From Euwallacea fornicatus (taxonomy: Eukaryota; Arthropoda; Insecta; Coleoptera; Curculionidae), in the NCBI RefSeq assembly GCF_040115645.1, contig NC_089566.1, forward strand, positions 1,302,001-1,366,000: a stretch of DNA of 64,000 nucleotides, written 5' to 3'. The translations under genes were made by a program, and so were the position numbers. Positions 22,567 to 33,304 of the stretch are shown here, piece after piece; within the stretch, counting starts at the first letter, position 1; each line of letters opens with the position of its first letter. Under the pieces are notes generated by a model, which was given only the letters and a program-made list of their open reading frames with translations, made no database searches and was not told where the DNA came from.

Positions 22567-23673
22567 GGTGTTTCAGTTAATAGCGTCGATTTTGCCAAGA
22601 GATGGCGTTAATGGTACACTTGCGACATCTGTGGTGTTTCGGTAAGGTAAACACACGCCGTCAAGAGCATTGTTGGTGGAAGCTTGTGGGGAAGATGCTC
22701 TATCCCACAAAAGGTGTGAGCGATCGTTTAAACGCCTTAAAACTGGTGAGTTTGATATGAAAGACAAAGGGCGTCCAGGACAGCCGAAGAAGTTTGAAGA
22801 TGCAAGATTTATTGCACTCAAACGTTAAAACCATTAGCAGAAGCATTGAATGTTGTCCAATCAACTATTTCCCAACGTGTACACTCATTGGGGTGAATCC
22901 AGAAAGAGGGCAAATGGGTTCAACACGAATTGAAGGGACGAGACATCGAAAGACGAAAAACCATTTGTGAAATTTTGCTTTTCAGGCAGAAAAAAAGGGT
23001 TTTCTCCGTCGAATTGCAACAGGCGACGAGAAGTGGATCTGTTTCGACAATCCAAAAGGAAAAAAATCGTGGGTAGATCCAGGTCAGCCTTCAACACCAC
23101 AACCAGTGCGTAATATACACGGAAAAAGGCTTTACTGTGTATTTGGTGGGATAGCAGAGGAGCTGTCTTTTAAGAATTGCTAAAACCTGGCGAAACGAGC
23201 ACAGGTGATCGATACCAAAAAACAATTGATAAAACTGAACCGTATATTGAAGGAAAAACGTCCCGAATACGCTCAACGAGAAGTTAAAATCATTTTTCAG
23301 CACGACAATGCTCGGCCCCATGTTGAAAAATCGGTCCAAAACTATTTGGAAAACGTTAAATGAGCCGTTCTACCTCGTCCGCCATATTCGCCGGACTTGG
23401 CCCCCTCGGACTACCACTTGTTCAGGTCCGTGCAACACGGATTTTCAGAAGAACACTTTCAATCTTACGAAGAAATAAAACTATGGCTTGATAATCGGTG
23501 GTTGGCCCCAAGAAATGAAAACTTCTCTTGGCGCAGAATCCATCCTTGCCGGAAAGATGGGAAAAAGTCATTGCTCATGATCGCCAATACTTTGATTATT
23601 AGCGCAATCTATTTTGTTATAGAAATAAACGTTAAAATTTTGCTAAAAAATCGACATTATTAAATGAAACGCC
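22567..23673 (+). mobile_element. Mariner family B, nested insertion (1.1 kb)
   Basis: The left end GGTGTTTCAGTTAATAGCGT and the inverse of the right end (GGCGTTTCATTTAATAATGT) form terminal repeats of about 30 bp. TA dinucleotides at 22565-22566 and 23674-23675 are the target duplication. The interior encodes a broken transposase on the plus strand. It is younger than the host mariner it interrupts. A few indels make it shorter than the usual 1.3 kb. Confidence 0.9.
22670..23660 (+). pseudogene. Mariner family B transposase, broken
   Basis: The readable order is RLKTGEFDMKDKGRPGQPKKF (HTH/linker), RRIATGDEKWICFDNPKGKK (first Asp, about 23018), IIFQHDNARPHVEKSVQNYL (second Asp, about 23300) and RPPYSPDLAPSDYHLFRS (third Asp, about 23380-23430), followed by a short C terminus. 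All three catalytic Asp residues of the DD34D triad are intact. Stops and frameshifts break it at about 22826, 22900, 23180 and 23360. The enzyme would have excised and inserted the element at TA. Confidence 0.85.
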
Positions 23674-23689
23674 TATTATTTCTCAACAT

Positions 23690-24640
23690 AGTCTCTTCTG
23701 AAATACACACTTTTCCCTGCGATGTTCTATGGTTCGTGTGTATACCCTGTTTATAGTAAGAAACTTCGAGTATTTCAACATATGCATCAACCTCGGACTT
23801 TACCTCATCATTATTGGCAAGTCTCTTTCTACCCAGCCATTTTTCCAGGTTTAGAAACAGGAAATAGTCTGAGTGTGCTAAATCTGGCGGATAGGGTGGT
23901 TGAGAAAAAAGTCCAAAATCAATTTTGGCGCACACACGGCGATGATGGAAGTGTGGACTGGTGCGTCCCCTTGATGAAACAAAGACTTTCTTTGTCACCA
24001 GATAAGATCGTTTTTTCCTAATTTCTTCGCTCAAAAGCTGCAATAAATTTGTAGAATATCCTCAGTTTGTTGATTTTCTTTTGGAAGATAGTCAATAAAA
24101 ATGATCCCACGCGCATGACGCCATCATCTTTCCTGCAAATAGAAGGGTTTTCGCCTTCTTTGGAGCCGATTCTCCCTTTTGAGTCCATTGTTTTGACTTT
24201 TCTTTCGTTTCAGTTGTGAAACGAAGGCCCATGGTTGATCAATGGTTTCATCCAAAATTCGGCCTTATAGCTACCGAAATTCACCAACCCCTCCTCCCTT
24301 GAAATATTTTTACGACACCGTTTGTCTTTATCTTACGCACAGCTTTCTCTTATCCAACTGTTCGATGGAAACGTGCTTAAAATGCCTCTCATCTAAATAC
24401 AGCTTTGTGCATTTCCGTCACAATTTCTGGGGTGGTCGGATCTGGGGTGTTATTGGGTCAACCACTGCAGAATTCGTCTTGGCAACTCGTACAACCGCGT
24501 TTAAAGTTTGCCACCAAATATTTTACAATTGTTAACGAAAGACTAGACTCCTCCAGAGTGGAATCTCACTTCACTTTGATATTGAACGGACTAAGACCTT
24601 TCAAATGAACGCAATGAATCACGTGTCAATGAACAAATCG
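23690..24640 (-). pseudogene. Mariner family A transposase (copy 1), broken
   Basis: The minus strand reads FKRGCTSCQDEFCSG and TPEIVTEMHKAV (N-terminal region, about 24400-24520), HQGDAPVHTSIIAVCAKIDF (second catalytic block, about 23920-23975; the expected QDN is QGD, so the catalytic Asp is altered), PPYPPDLAHSDYFLFLNLEKWL (third Asp kept) and a C terminus with YYKQGIHT. Frameshifts separate the blocks. The C-terminal end abuts the nested mariner junction. Confidence 0.8.
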
Positions 24641-24814
24641 TTTCATGCTCACAAAGACTCTAAAAGCTTTCGCTCAAAAAACAGTTCCAAAAAAACACAA
24701 ATCAACGCAGTACTCACAATGTTTAGAGAAAAGCTTTTTTAGGTTAGGTCTTTGTAATGTGGGCAAATTTTCAACAAAAAAATCAGGCCCGGTACTTTTG
24801 GTACTATCCTCGTA

Positions 24815-27499
24815 TTATATGTGATCCTGTGGCAAAGGAATTCTTGTTGCCCCATTAGAAAATATTAACATTACAGAACACATTAGATATCTAACGGCAC
24901 TCTCTGTCTAGCCTATGAAGTCTTAACTATTGAAGGTTGATTGCACACAATATGATCATACTAGATAACTGATCAGCAATTAAAATATATATACCGCATA
25001 GTGCATCCAATTAATAAACTTGTTAAGTTAGAAATAATAAGTGCTAATTACAGGAAATGTATAAAATTGGAAGGTGAATATACAAATCGCTGGTAAGACA
25101 TTGCACAGCGGATAATTCTGTAATTAAAATTATTATTATACAGGGTGTCCCAAGTTTGATAATTAGGACTTCAGAAAAAGTTGGAAAAGAGCATAAAAAA
25201 GATCTGTTGCTCGTATTAACATAGTTCAATTTTTTCTTGTTTCTGACTTTCTGAGTAAACAGATTTGAATTTTTTCAGGTTAGTTCAGGTTAGGAATCGG
25301 AAATTTGAGTTAACAAATGATCAAAAGTGAAATATTTAGTGCGACAATTCAACAAGGCTCTATGACTATGACATGTCTATAGTATCATTGATGTTCACGG
25401 TCGCAGGTCCAGTGGGTCAAAGTCAATAAACAAGAAAAATCATGGTTATGGTAAAGTACCGACAGGTAGGAATAAATACCTTCATCTTTTGATTTTTTTG
25501 CTTATTCTTTTTGGCCATTGTGTATTTGCCTTTTTTCCAAAAATTCTTGTGATAACAAATTTTGCCAATAAGACTCCAGAAGCCTTCATAGCAGAAATTA
25601 AAAAAAATCTTTTTAAAAATTTCATTATCCAGCAATTTAAAATTCTAGAAAATTAGCATTACAGGATGTTTTGAAACACGTGTCCGCAAATAAAGAGTAT
25701 AATTCCTTGGCTCGTTATAAGAAAAATGTTCCTATTTTTATGGGTCCGCAAACGCACCGCTTTCGAGATACAGGGTGTTAAACATAAAGTTTTTTTCTTC
25801 AGATTATTGACGGTACCTCAAGATCCGTTTAAGGTACAGAACCCAGCTTTTGTACACATATATTATTATTAATATTAGCTACCTTTGAGCGCTAATTCAA
25901 TTTTTTTAATAGGCCAGTGGCGGAGATTTTAAGGTTTATGTGAGGTTTTTGTCCCTAATTTATACGTTACTGGCCAATTAGCACGTTTGAAACCGCCGTT
26001 TAACCTCCAAAGTTTTCTACATAAAAGAAGTATTTTTGGTCAAAGGTTTTAAAGAAAACCGTATTCTAGAAAATGACATTTCATAATGAAAAATATGAAA
26101 AAAGTAGCACTCAATGATGATGATTTAAAAGCTTTATTTTTGTAAAAATGCTCCAGATCCGATTTTATGATTAGCTACTAAATTTCAACATTTTGTAGTT
26201 CCCCATTCGCCAAGCGGGGTCAAAAAACCACTTTAGCGGCCCCATCTTCAAATCTTTATAAGTTTCTTAAAAAATTATTTGGAAAAAAAGGTATTTAAAG
26301 TTTCATCTTATACTTATGTGTAGAATACGCCTCTGAAGCACAATCAAATGTTTTCTTCTAGACGCCTGCAAGAGACAAAGGCATTCAATCAGAACCCACT
26401 TATAACATTAAATGGTTTAAGTGGCTTTAAGTAACTTTCCGAGTGCAGTTGACTTTTGGATGTTTATGACAGAACCCTCGTTATTCCCTTACGTGGTAGA
26501 ACATGTAGGAATTAAGAGTTTCCACGACAGTTTACTGCCACAACCTGCACCGGCTAGGCATTTCTGAGGAATGGGAATGATATCTGCAGCTTGAGGAGGA
26601 AACAACCGTGTGTGACTAGTGACTACCACGAAGTTCCCACCAACTTTCAGACAAAGGTTTGATCTGTTGAGTTAAGCACTAATCGGGAGAGAAAATCTGA
26701 AGAGGAGAAATCGAAACTAATAAGGAACAAGACCCTAAATAGGGCAATTTAATAGGCCTCAGGTTGGAGTAGAAGCCTCTTTTCCAGTCCACTCAATCCA
26801 ATGCAATACCAAACAAGGATGTTAATGCGTAATTTTGTTCGTCTACATACGCGCACCATTGGTGAACTTGAAAATATTTTTACTGAAAAATGTGCATCTC
26901 TTAACGCTTAAAAAATGTTCAAGATATTCAAAAATCACTAAAATAAAAAAAAAAAATTATTAAAAAAAAAAAATTATTTAAAAAAATTTCGTTAAATGTT
27001 TTAACCTTTTTTTGCATGAATTAATACATTTTCATGTATATTTGATATTGATATTTCGGAAAAATGGCAAGCAAATGAAATGTTTTTGTTTTACCCTCTA
27101 TTTGATTATAATGGCAGTATCCATCTTACAATTCACCCTGTATGACAGATTTCCTATTAGAGAAATTGATGCAGGCAGTCTCGACTGAAAGCTTTCTTTC
27201 CATATGCCTTCATTTCCTATTATTTTCGCGCGCAACGATAAGGAAATACGCTTATTTCGCACGGCTGCGTACCGTTATCCACAACGACGAGGTAAAACCA
27301 ACGAACAACTGCCGTGCAACAATATCTTTTGAAGTTCAAAAAACTGCTATGTAAGTTTACGGATGTTATATAAGAAGTACAAGAGAGTGAGTTGTCTGGA
27401 TTGTTCGATTATTTCGAGTAAAAATCGAATTGGAGTGTATTGTGTATCCGATCGTTCTTTAAGGGCGTTCGAATAAAAAGCCCTTTTTGAAAAAAGCGT
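24815..27499. other. Repeat arms without recognised coding sequence
   Basis: Left-type ends TACAGGGTGTCCC (25139), TACAGGATGTTTTG (25660) and TACAGGGTGTTAAA (25769), and a right-type end AATTCACCCTGTA (27142), are present without convincing partners. The sequence between 25660 and 25860 (ACGTGTCCGCAAATAAAGAG; GGGTCCGCAAACGCACCG) is of a kind I recall as widely dispersed in insects. The 26340-26800 part is less AT-rich and unidentified. The right end at 27142 resembles that at 28477 in the same orientation. Confidence 0.4.
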
Positions 27500-28477
27500 T
27501 TTAACCACCAACGAAGAGTTTATATTTATTTTTTTTAATTAACTTTGTGTGCTTTGTCAATGGTAATGCGTTGGAAGCTGTTAGACAATACGAACGTCGT
27601 TTCACAAAACGGTGGATTTCTCATATTACAGTATTTGTCAAAGGTGTTCTTGCCGCATTGCTGTTTGAGATCTCATTGAGAACGGGATCTTTGAGGAAAA
27701 CGTTATAGGAATTCTCAAAGAGTGCCCTACAATGTCACACGTAGGGCAGGAAGAAAACGTGCTATTCCGCATACTATGATACCTACAACACATGGTCGAA
27801 ACTTACTTACTTAGAAATGTGCGTAAAACACACATAATTTGAAAGCAGGTCATCTAGATGGGTGTGGCGACATTTTAATTCACGCAATTCGCACGATTGG
27901 CTTCACGATAATCCATTTGCATCTCGCTATTTCTATCACCAACACCAGTTCTCGGTTAATGGTTGGTTAAGGCTAGTAGGAGGTTATTTATTTGAGCGTT
28001 ACTTTATTTAAAATACGTCGACGGTAGCACGGATTTCTAAATTCTTTGTAATCGGAGCTGAAGCTAACCTGGAAGTGGTGGACATCCAGCTCCTGGCGGC
28101 AGGCAATGACCACGTGATTGAATGGGAATTGGCCAGAAAATGACGCTACGACTCCATGAGATGGCCTCCGTGCAGCCCGGACCTAACACCTCTGGATTTT
28201 TACCTGTGGGATTGCTTAGAAAGCAAAGTGCACTCCCAACCGATCATTTCCAAAAGGGAATGAAAATACAACAAGTCGGTCAAACCATTCGAGAAGATCT
28301 CCAAGGGACTTGGCTGCCCACACGAATTTTTTTGCAGACGTTGGGTAATTTTGAAAATTGGATCCTCGGCACTTCCATGAGCGTTGACATTACAAGAGAG
28401 CGGCAACGGAACCGGATACTTTTTGTTTTAGCTTTAGTGGCTCTTGGGGGACATCCCCAACTTAAAATTCACCCCGT
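27500..28477 (+). pseudogene. Decayed IS630-like transposase with DUF4817-like N terminus
   Basis: The N-terminal part reads TTNEEFIF, then LCFVNGNALEAVRQYERRF and ISHITVF (the DUF4817-like HTH, about 27508-27640). Later blocks are NSRNSHDWLHDNPFAS (about 27880-27925) and MRWPPCSPDLTPLDFYLWDC (third catalytic Asp, about 28155-28215), then LESKVHSQPI. Many frame breaks. The element end ATTCACCCCGTA is at about 28468-28477; the left end was not found and may be deleted. Confidence 0.7.
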
Positions 28478-29548
28478 ACGCCGATCTTCCTATGTAACAA
28501 ATTTATGAGACCGGTTTTGTCCAAAACCACTCTTTCCGTCGAAAAAACGTACGAAAAGAAGATATAAAATCGATTGTAACTTTGAAGGTCTCGCACAATG
28601 GGGCCAAGCTTATATTTGGTGTTACGAAATGTTATAGTTTGTAATACAGCGGGTCATGATCAAATAGCAATTTGCCTAGTAATGAAAAGACTGCAGTAAC
28701 ATGGAGCGGTGCTAATCGAGGACAAGTTGCGCATTTTACGATGGATATTGAAGAAGTTATCGGTGCCTTATAAGATAAAGCTTCTTGGTCAGCATTCATA
28801 CCCTTCCCTGTGAATTTAACCGTTATACTTCTTGATATCTACTTATTCCTTTCCATTCGCCGGTTTAAGGTATTTTATAAATTAGACATATGCTGAATCA
28901 GGGTAGCAATTAAACGAGTGCCGTGTAAATTACAGTAATTCCCACACGAGCTTTATTAGGCAGTAAAATGTGAATATTGCTACAGATATATCTATAGTGC
29001 AAAACCTTACACATTTTTCATTTCATGCATGAACAGCTAGAGGACTTCGGAGCTTACTTCTGAACATTTAATACACATTAGAGAAATTTAAATGCGTTCA
29101 CTTTTAATGCAACGTGTTACGTAAGAGGATCAGTGCATTTAACCATTCATTCATGGAACAACTTCCATGTGATGTGTGCTTTACTTATATGCTACATAAT
29201 AATATAATGTGAATTACTTAGATCACACATTATACCATCTGGTCGAAGACAGTGGCCAAGATAGTTTGCCAGCGGTTAATGAATTACATAAAGTTATGTA
29301 AAACTCCAGTAGCACCGTTTTAAATTCGATGTGAATTTAATTAGCGTAAGTAACTAAAGGACTAGATAGTTCGTTCTATGCTTAAATTGAATGTTGGAAA
29401 TGGTGTGAAATAAAAGTAAAAATATTTCGGAGGGCAATGAAGCAATAGTATTACATTCACCAAGGTTGTGAAGTTCATTATTACGATACGAGTCACGATT
29501 CGAACTTTGAGTTTAAGTTACGAAGTGCGTAACTTCGAGTAATCCACA
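28478..29548. other. No recognisable gene
   Basis: AT-rich intergenic sequence. No motif, repeat or RNA gene seen. Confidence 0.45.
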
Positions 29549-29814
29549 TACAGGCTGTCCCAATTAAAACAGTTCCCCTGAAACATTTTCGATGCGAGAG
29601 GATTTTCCGAAAAACCTCTAGATAGGTCGATGTCGCCTTGAAAGAGAACATCTTTTGAACGTGAAGTCGTGGATGTCGCCTCATGCCCTACGCGGGGTGG
29701 CAACCCCCTTCGAGAATCTTAAATGGCACGGGAGATCAAGTAGCACATATTTTTCAAGGCATTTCAATTCTCTTTACGACCGCAGCGAATTTTTTTTTAT
29801 TCTAGGAGAAAAAC

Positions 29815-29817
29815 ATA

Positions 29818-29859
<42 letters not shown>

Positions 29860-29992
29860 TAATAATAATGATAATGATAATGATAGTGATAATAATAATA
29901 TTAATAATAATAATAATAATGATAATAATAATGATAATGATAATGATAGTGATAATAATAATATTAATAATAATAATAATAATAATAATAAA
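29815..29992. repeat. Higher-order AAT/GAT repeat, 63-bp period
   Basis: A trinucleotide array whose variant triplets repeat as a block: GATAGTGATAATAATAATAT occurs at 29882 and again at 29945. It was expanded inside the left arm of the surrounding element. Confidence 0.9.
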
Positions 29993-30149
29993 CTTTCCCG
30001 AGAATGAAACTGCAAAAAGTAATATTTATCATCGAAGACTTGATGAGGTGATGGATTTTAAAATTTTACACTAAGCAGAATAGGGCAGATGGTGAAATTT
30101 GTCGTTTTGTTATTACTATCTATTCTGAAGCAAACGATCCAAATCACGG

Positions 30150-31080
30150 TTCACACCACCGCAGAGATAATTAAAATTGTCACTTTCTATTTTCAAAACT
30201 ATGAAAAGGGCCCGGGTCACAACAAGAATGTTCAATTAAAGGCATCACTCCAAGAATCTCAGCCATCCCTTCGCGATAAATTTAATATCTGAATTCATTG
30301 AAACGGGATCTGTTCCTGACAGAAAACGCAAAGGGTTGTTACTAATGAAGTTGCACAGGTTGCAATTTTGGGAGACAATGAAATGTGCTGCAAACATCAG
30401 GCAATTCGATTCAACTTCGGGAGTTCCACGTAGTAGTTTTGAGATAATTTTGAAAAAGCATCAATTTCACCCTTCTAAGATTCATCTCGTGTAAGAGCTT
30501 GTGGTGATTGAATGAAGGTGATCCAGATCGTCGAAAACAATTTTGTGAAGAGATGGCTGAAACAAGTTTGAACAATTAAATTTTTTTTATGTTATACATG
30601 CTTTGATGACGAGTGCACAGTTTTCCTTAATGGTTACGTCAACGGACATAATTGCAGATACTGCAGTGATTCGAATTCTAGAATCACAAGAGCATTCGCA
30701 GTAGCCAGAAAAGTTGAATGTTTGACCTGGTGTTTCGGGAAATAGTAGTCTTAGTCCATTTTTTCTACCTATTTACTTGACGGGTGAATTGTACATGAAT
30801 TTGCTTTATGACTCCATCTACCTTCGCGTTGTGAAGCTTGTTGAAAACGACGTTCCGATCCCAGAGAATAATGTATTTTTTCACCAGGTTGCGCTCTGCC
30901 ACATTATACAGCCCCCGTACGTGATTTTTTTTATTCACAATTTCCCAAACACGAAAAATAGACAAAAGAAGTTTCATTAAATGGGCTCCAGGATCGCCAG
31001 ATTTAACACCAGTGGACTTTTTTTATCGAGTCATTTAAAAAGTTTTTTTAACGAAACTCACCTCGGTAAAAGATCTTCGC
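30150..31080 (+). pseudogene. Decayed IS630-like transposase
   Basis: Readable blocks: IKIVTFYFQNYEKG (HTH start, about 30172), SEFIETGSVPDRKRKG (about 30290-30340), then KKHQFHPSKIHLV (about 30450-30495), a SPFFLPIYLTGELYMNLLYD block (about 30755-30815), and PGSPDLTPVDFFYRVI (third catalytic Asp present, about 30988-31030). The second catalytic block is FFHQVALCHIIQ (about 30878), which has lost the DGA core. Numerous stops and frameshifts. Confidence 0.7.
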
Positions 31081-31538
31081 CACCAAATAGTGGTAGTATT
31101 TGAGTAAAATAACCCTTGAAACACTGCAAAACGTTCGGGAAAACGTCGAATAAAGATTTTATTACTGCATGGAAGTAAATGGGCCGTAATTTGAATGCTT
31201 AAATAATAAAATATTGTTTCGAAACTGATTTCGACTTTTTTCGCCGATAATTTCAACACGATTTTTGCTTTACTTTTCAAGAAAACGAATTAATCACGTT
31301 TTTAGAGAGAATTAAAATGCCTTCAAAATGATGTGCCTCTTGATCGATAGCGCCATTTAAGATTTGCGAAAAGGTTGCCACCCCGCATAAGGGATGAACT
31401 TACGTTAAAGTCGTGGATGACTTTACGCTCAAAAGATATTCCTCTTGAACGCAAAATCGACTTGTCTCGGTGTTTTCCGGAAAAATCTCTTGTATAAAAT
31501 ATATTTCAGGTAGACCGTTTTATTCCCGACACCTTGTA

Positions 31539-31832
31539 TGTAGGTCTTGAGCAAATATGCAACAAAACACCACGTCGCATCAGGATCTCGCACCATTTTC
31601 TCATTACGCATCGACGTTACGGTGTATCAAGAATCCGTGTGTTATAGAACGTTGTCGCGTGTCATTATAATATGGGTTTAAACGTCACATAGTCGTTTGC
31701 TTGCCGCTATCAGCCGAATATCCATTACCAGGCGAAGGTCCACCTCCAATTTTGAAGAAGTTTTCTGGCTTATCTGCCGTCAACATATTTTCATTAAATT
31801 ACTGCTCAAATAAAGTTTTCTAAAGAACTAAA
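31539..31832. other. Short spacer, nothing seen
   Basis: About 290 bp between the element end and the truncated LINE, with no feature recognised. Confidence 0.5.
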
Positions 31833-32234
31833 CACTTCAGATTGCTCACGTACAAAGATAAGGGAATTAGCACGGAGACAGCCACCAAAATGTATAAATC
31901 CATCTGCAGACCACTATTAGTCTACGGGCACATAATAAGAGAGAACACAACAGAAAAAACAAAAAGACGTATACAGACGACATAACAAATCGCACTCAGA
32001 CTAATTACTAAGATACGTCACCCCGACAACCCCCTACGTAACCCATCCAACCAACTACTATACCAAAGCACCAACATGACAAGAATAACGCAAAGAATTC
32101 TGGACATGCAAACGAAATGGAAGGACAATCCTGACAATGGGGCAATAGTAACCCCACTGTGTCTGACAAGACAAACAAGACAGTCAAATCTCCAATTCCC
32201 CAATACAACCCTTATAGAGCACTACAGCCTGTAA
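31833..32234 (+). pseudogene. Reverse transcriptase C-terminal fragment (LINE copy 2)
   Basis: The frame reads KHFRLLTYKDKGISTETATK, MYKSICRPLLVYGHII, then RLITKIRHPDNPLRNPSN and a tail MTRITQRILDMQTKWKDN, ending at TAA 32232-32234. One in-frame stop interrupts it near 31981. It aligns collinearly with the fragment at 1306-1830 and supports the reading through that copy's internal TAG. Catalytic residues are not included. Confidence 0.8.
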
Positions 32235-32390
32235 ATGTAAATAGTGCAACTGATTCAAAATATTTCTGTTCTTTCTTCTTTTCTTTCTTAGACAGTAGGA
32301 AACACTAAGTGTAGTAATTTGTATCATGGGCAGAAAGACCATCAACGGTCGATAGCCCTTTTCCTTGTGGAAATAAATATTTTTTTATAT
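31833..32390 (+). mobile_element. 5'-truncated LINE 3' end (copy 2)
   Basis: Same family as the copy at 1300. It has the terminal part of the reverse transcriptase frame, a UTR, then ATGGGCAGAAAGACC...GGTCGATAGCCC and GGAAATAAATA with a T/A-rich tail. The next element starts at 32394, right at its 3' end. Confidence 0.8.
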
Positions 32391-32393
32391 ATA

Positions 32394-33304
32394 TACAGGG
32401 TTGCTCATTAGTGCGTCAAAGTGCGATATCTCAGTAAATATAAGTTTTCGAAGGAAATTTGTCTTAGTAAAGTTTTTGGGGAATAAAAGGCACGTATTTT
32501 TAAATTATTTTCAAATGTACAGGGTCTGTCATAAAACTGTGGTAGTACCAAAATTATGTTTTTTTAAATGGAACCACCCAATTTTTTTGCCATTTTCGGA
32601 TTTATCGTCAAATTTTAAGGCTAGTTTATGAAATAGGTCTTATATAAAAAATGTATCATTTTCGAATTATTTGTGAAAATTTGAAAATTTTGATAGCTGC
32701 AAGGTCTCACGGAAATCAATGCTGTTTCCTAACCGTTGCGAATTTTGGAATCGATCTTATGAGGCTCCAAGGCGACCTAATAAGCTACGTTTTGACATTT
32801 TTTAGTTTAAAAAGAGTCTTCCATAACCCTCGAAATGGGCCTCCGAAGTTGTATGACTTCAATCCTCAATAACTTGCTTATTTCAAATAGAATGCCCTAC
32901 TTTTCTCGACGGCATCGTGTTCAGAATCCAAAAACCTACAACTTTTGTTAACATTACCCCATCCCTAAACCCAACCGTTCCTGAGCTGCTGAAAATTGCC
33001 CTTTTTTTACATCTAAATTTGTATTTGAAAAGTGAGTTTCGATGACTGTATTATTATTTTTATATTATTTATAACAAATTATTATTATTTATTTTCACAA
33101 TATTATTTGTATCTACAACAAATTCTCAAACTGTCCTCCATTTCGGTCAGAAACCAGTTGAAGTCTTGCCAGAAAATACCTATTTACTTACTGGTTAAAA
33201 ATACGTGCCTTTTATTCTCCAAAAACTTTACTAAGACAAATTTCCTTCCAAAACTTATATTTACCGAGATATCGCAATTTGACGCACTAATGAGCAACCC
33301 TGTA
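32394..33304. mobile_element. Non-coding foldback element with 112-bp TIRs
   Basis: TACAGGGTTGCTCATTAGTG at 32394 and its exact inverse ending at 33304 begin arms of about 112 bp (32394-32505 and 33193-33304) that differ at only a few positions. The 690-bp interior has no transposase motif. An inner TACAGGGTCTGTCAT-like end lies near 32518. A MITE-type non-autonomous element, recently active given the arm identity. Confidence 0.85.

Larger units (their letters stand above)
22499..24814 (-). mobile_element. Mariner family A copy 1, split by a nested mariner
   Basis: The left end is TGCGAGGATGATCCCGC at 22499 and the right end is the inverse (...GGTACTATCCTCGTA, ending 24814). These are the terminal repeats shared with copies at 41093-42225 and 47511-48759. 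After 66 bp the left arm is interrupted at a TA by a complete second mariner (22567-23673) and resumes at 23674 with TATTATTTCTCAACATAG, exactly as in the undisturbed copy at 41093. Without the insert the element is about 1.2 kb, normal for mariner. Confidence 0.85.
29549..31538 (+). mobile_element. IS630-like element with about 250-bp TIRs
   Basis: The left arm starts TACAGGCTGTCCCAATTAAA and the right arm ends with an inverse relative at 31538. Arms pair through GCGGGGTGGCAACC (29694 and inverse near 31380), CTTAAATGGC, and AAGGCATTT-AATTCTCT, giving TIRs of about 250 bp with moderate divergence. Total 1990 bp, inflated by a microsatellite at 29815-29992. The interior encodes a badly broken transposase on the plus strand. 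Confidence 0.8.

Noticed and set aside
25265..25300. CAGGTTAGTTCAGGTTAGG resembling the insect telomere repeat TTAGG
   Set aside because: Only two spaced matches and no tandem array; common by chance in AT-rich insect DNA.
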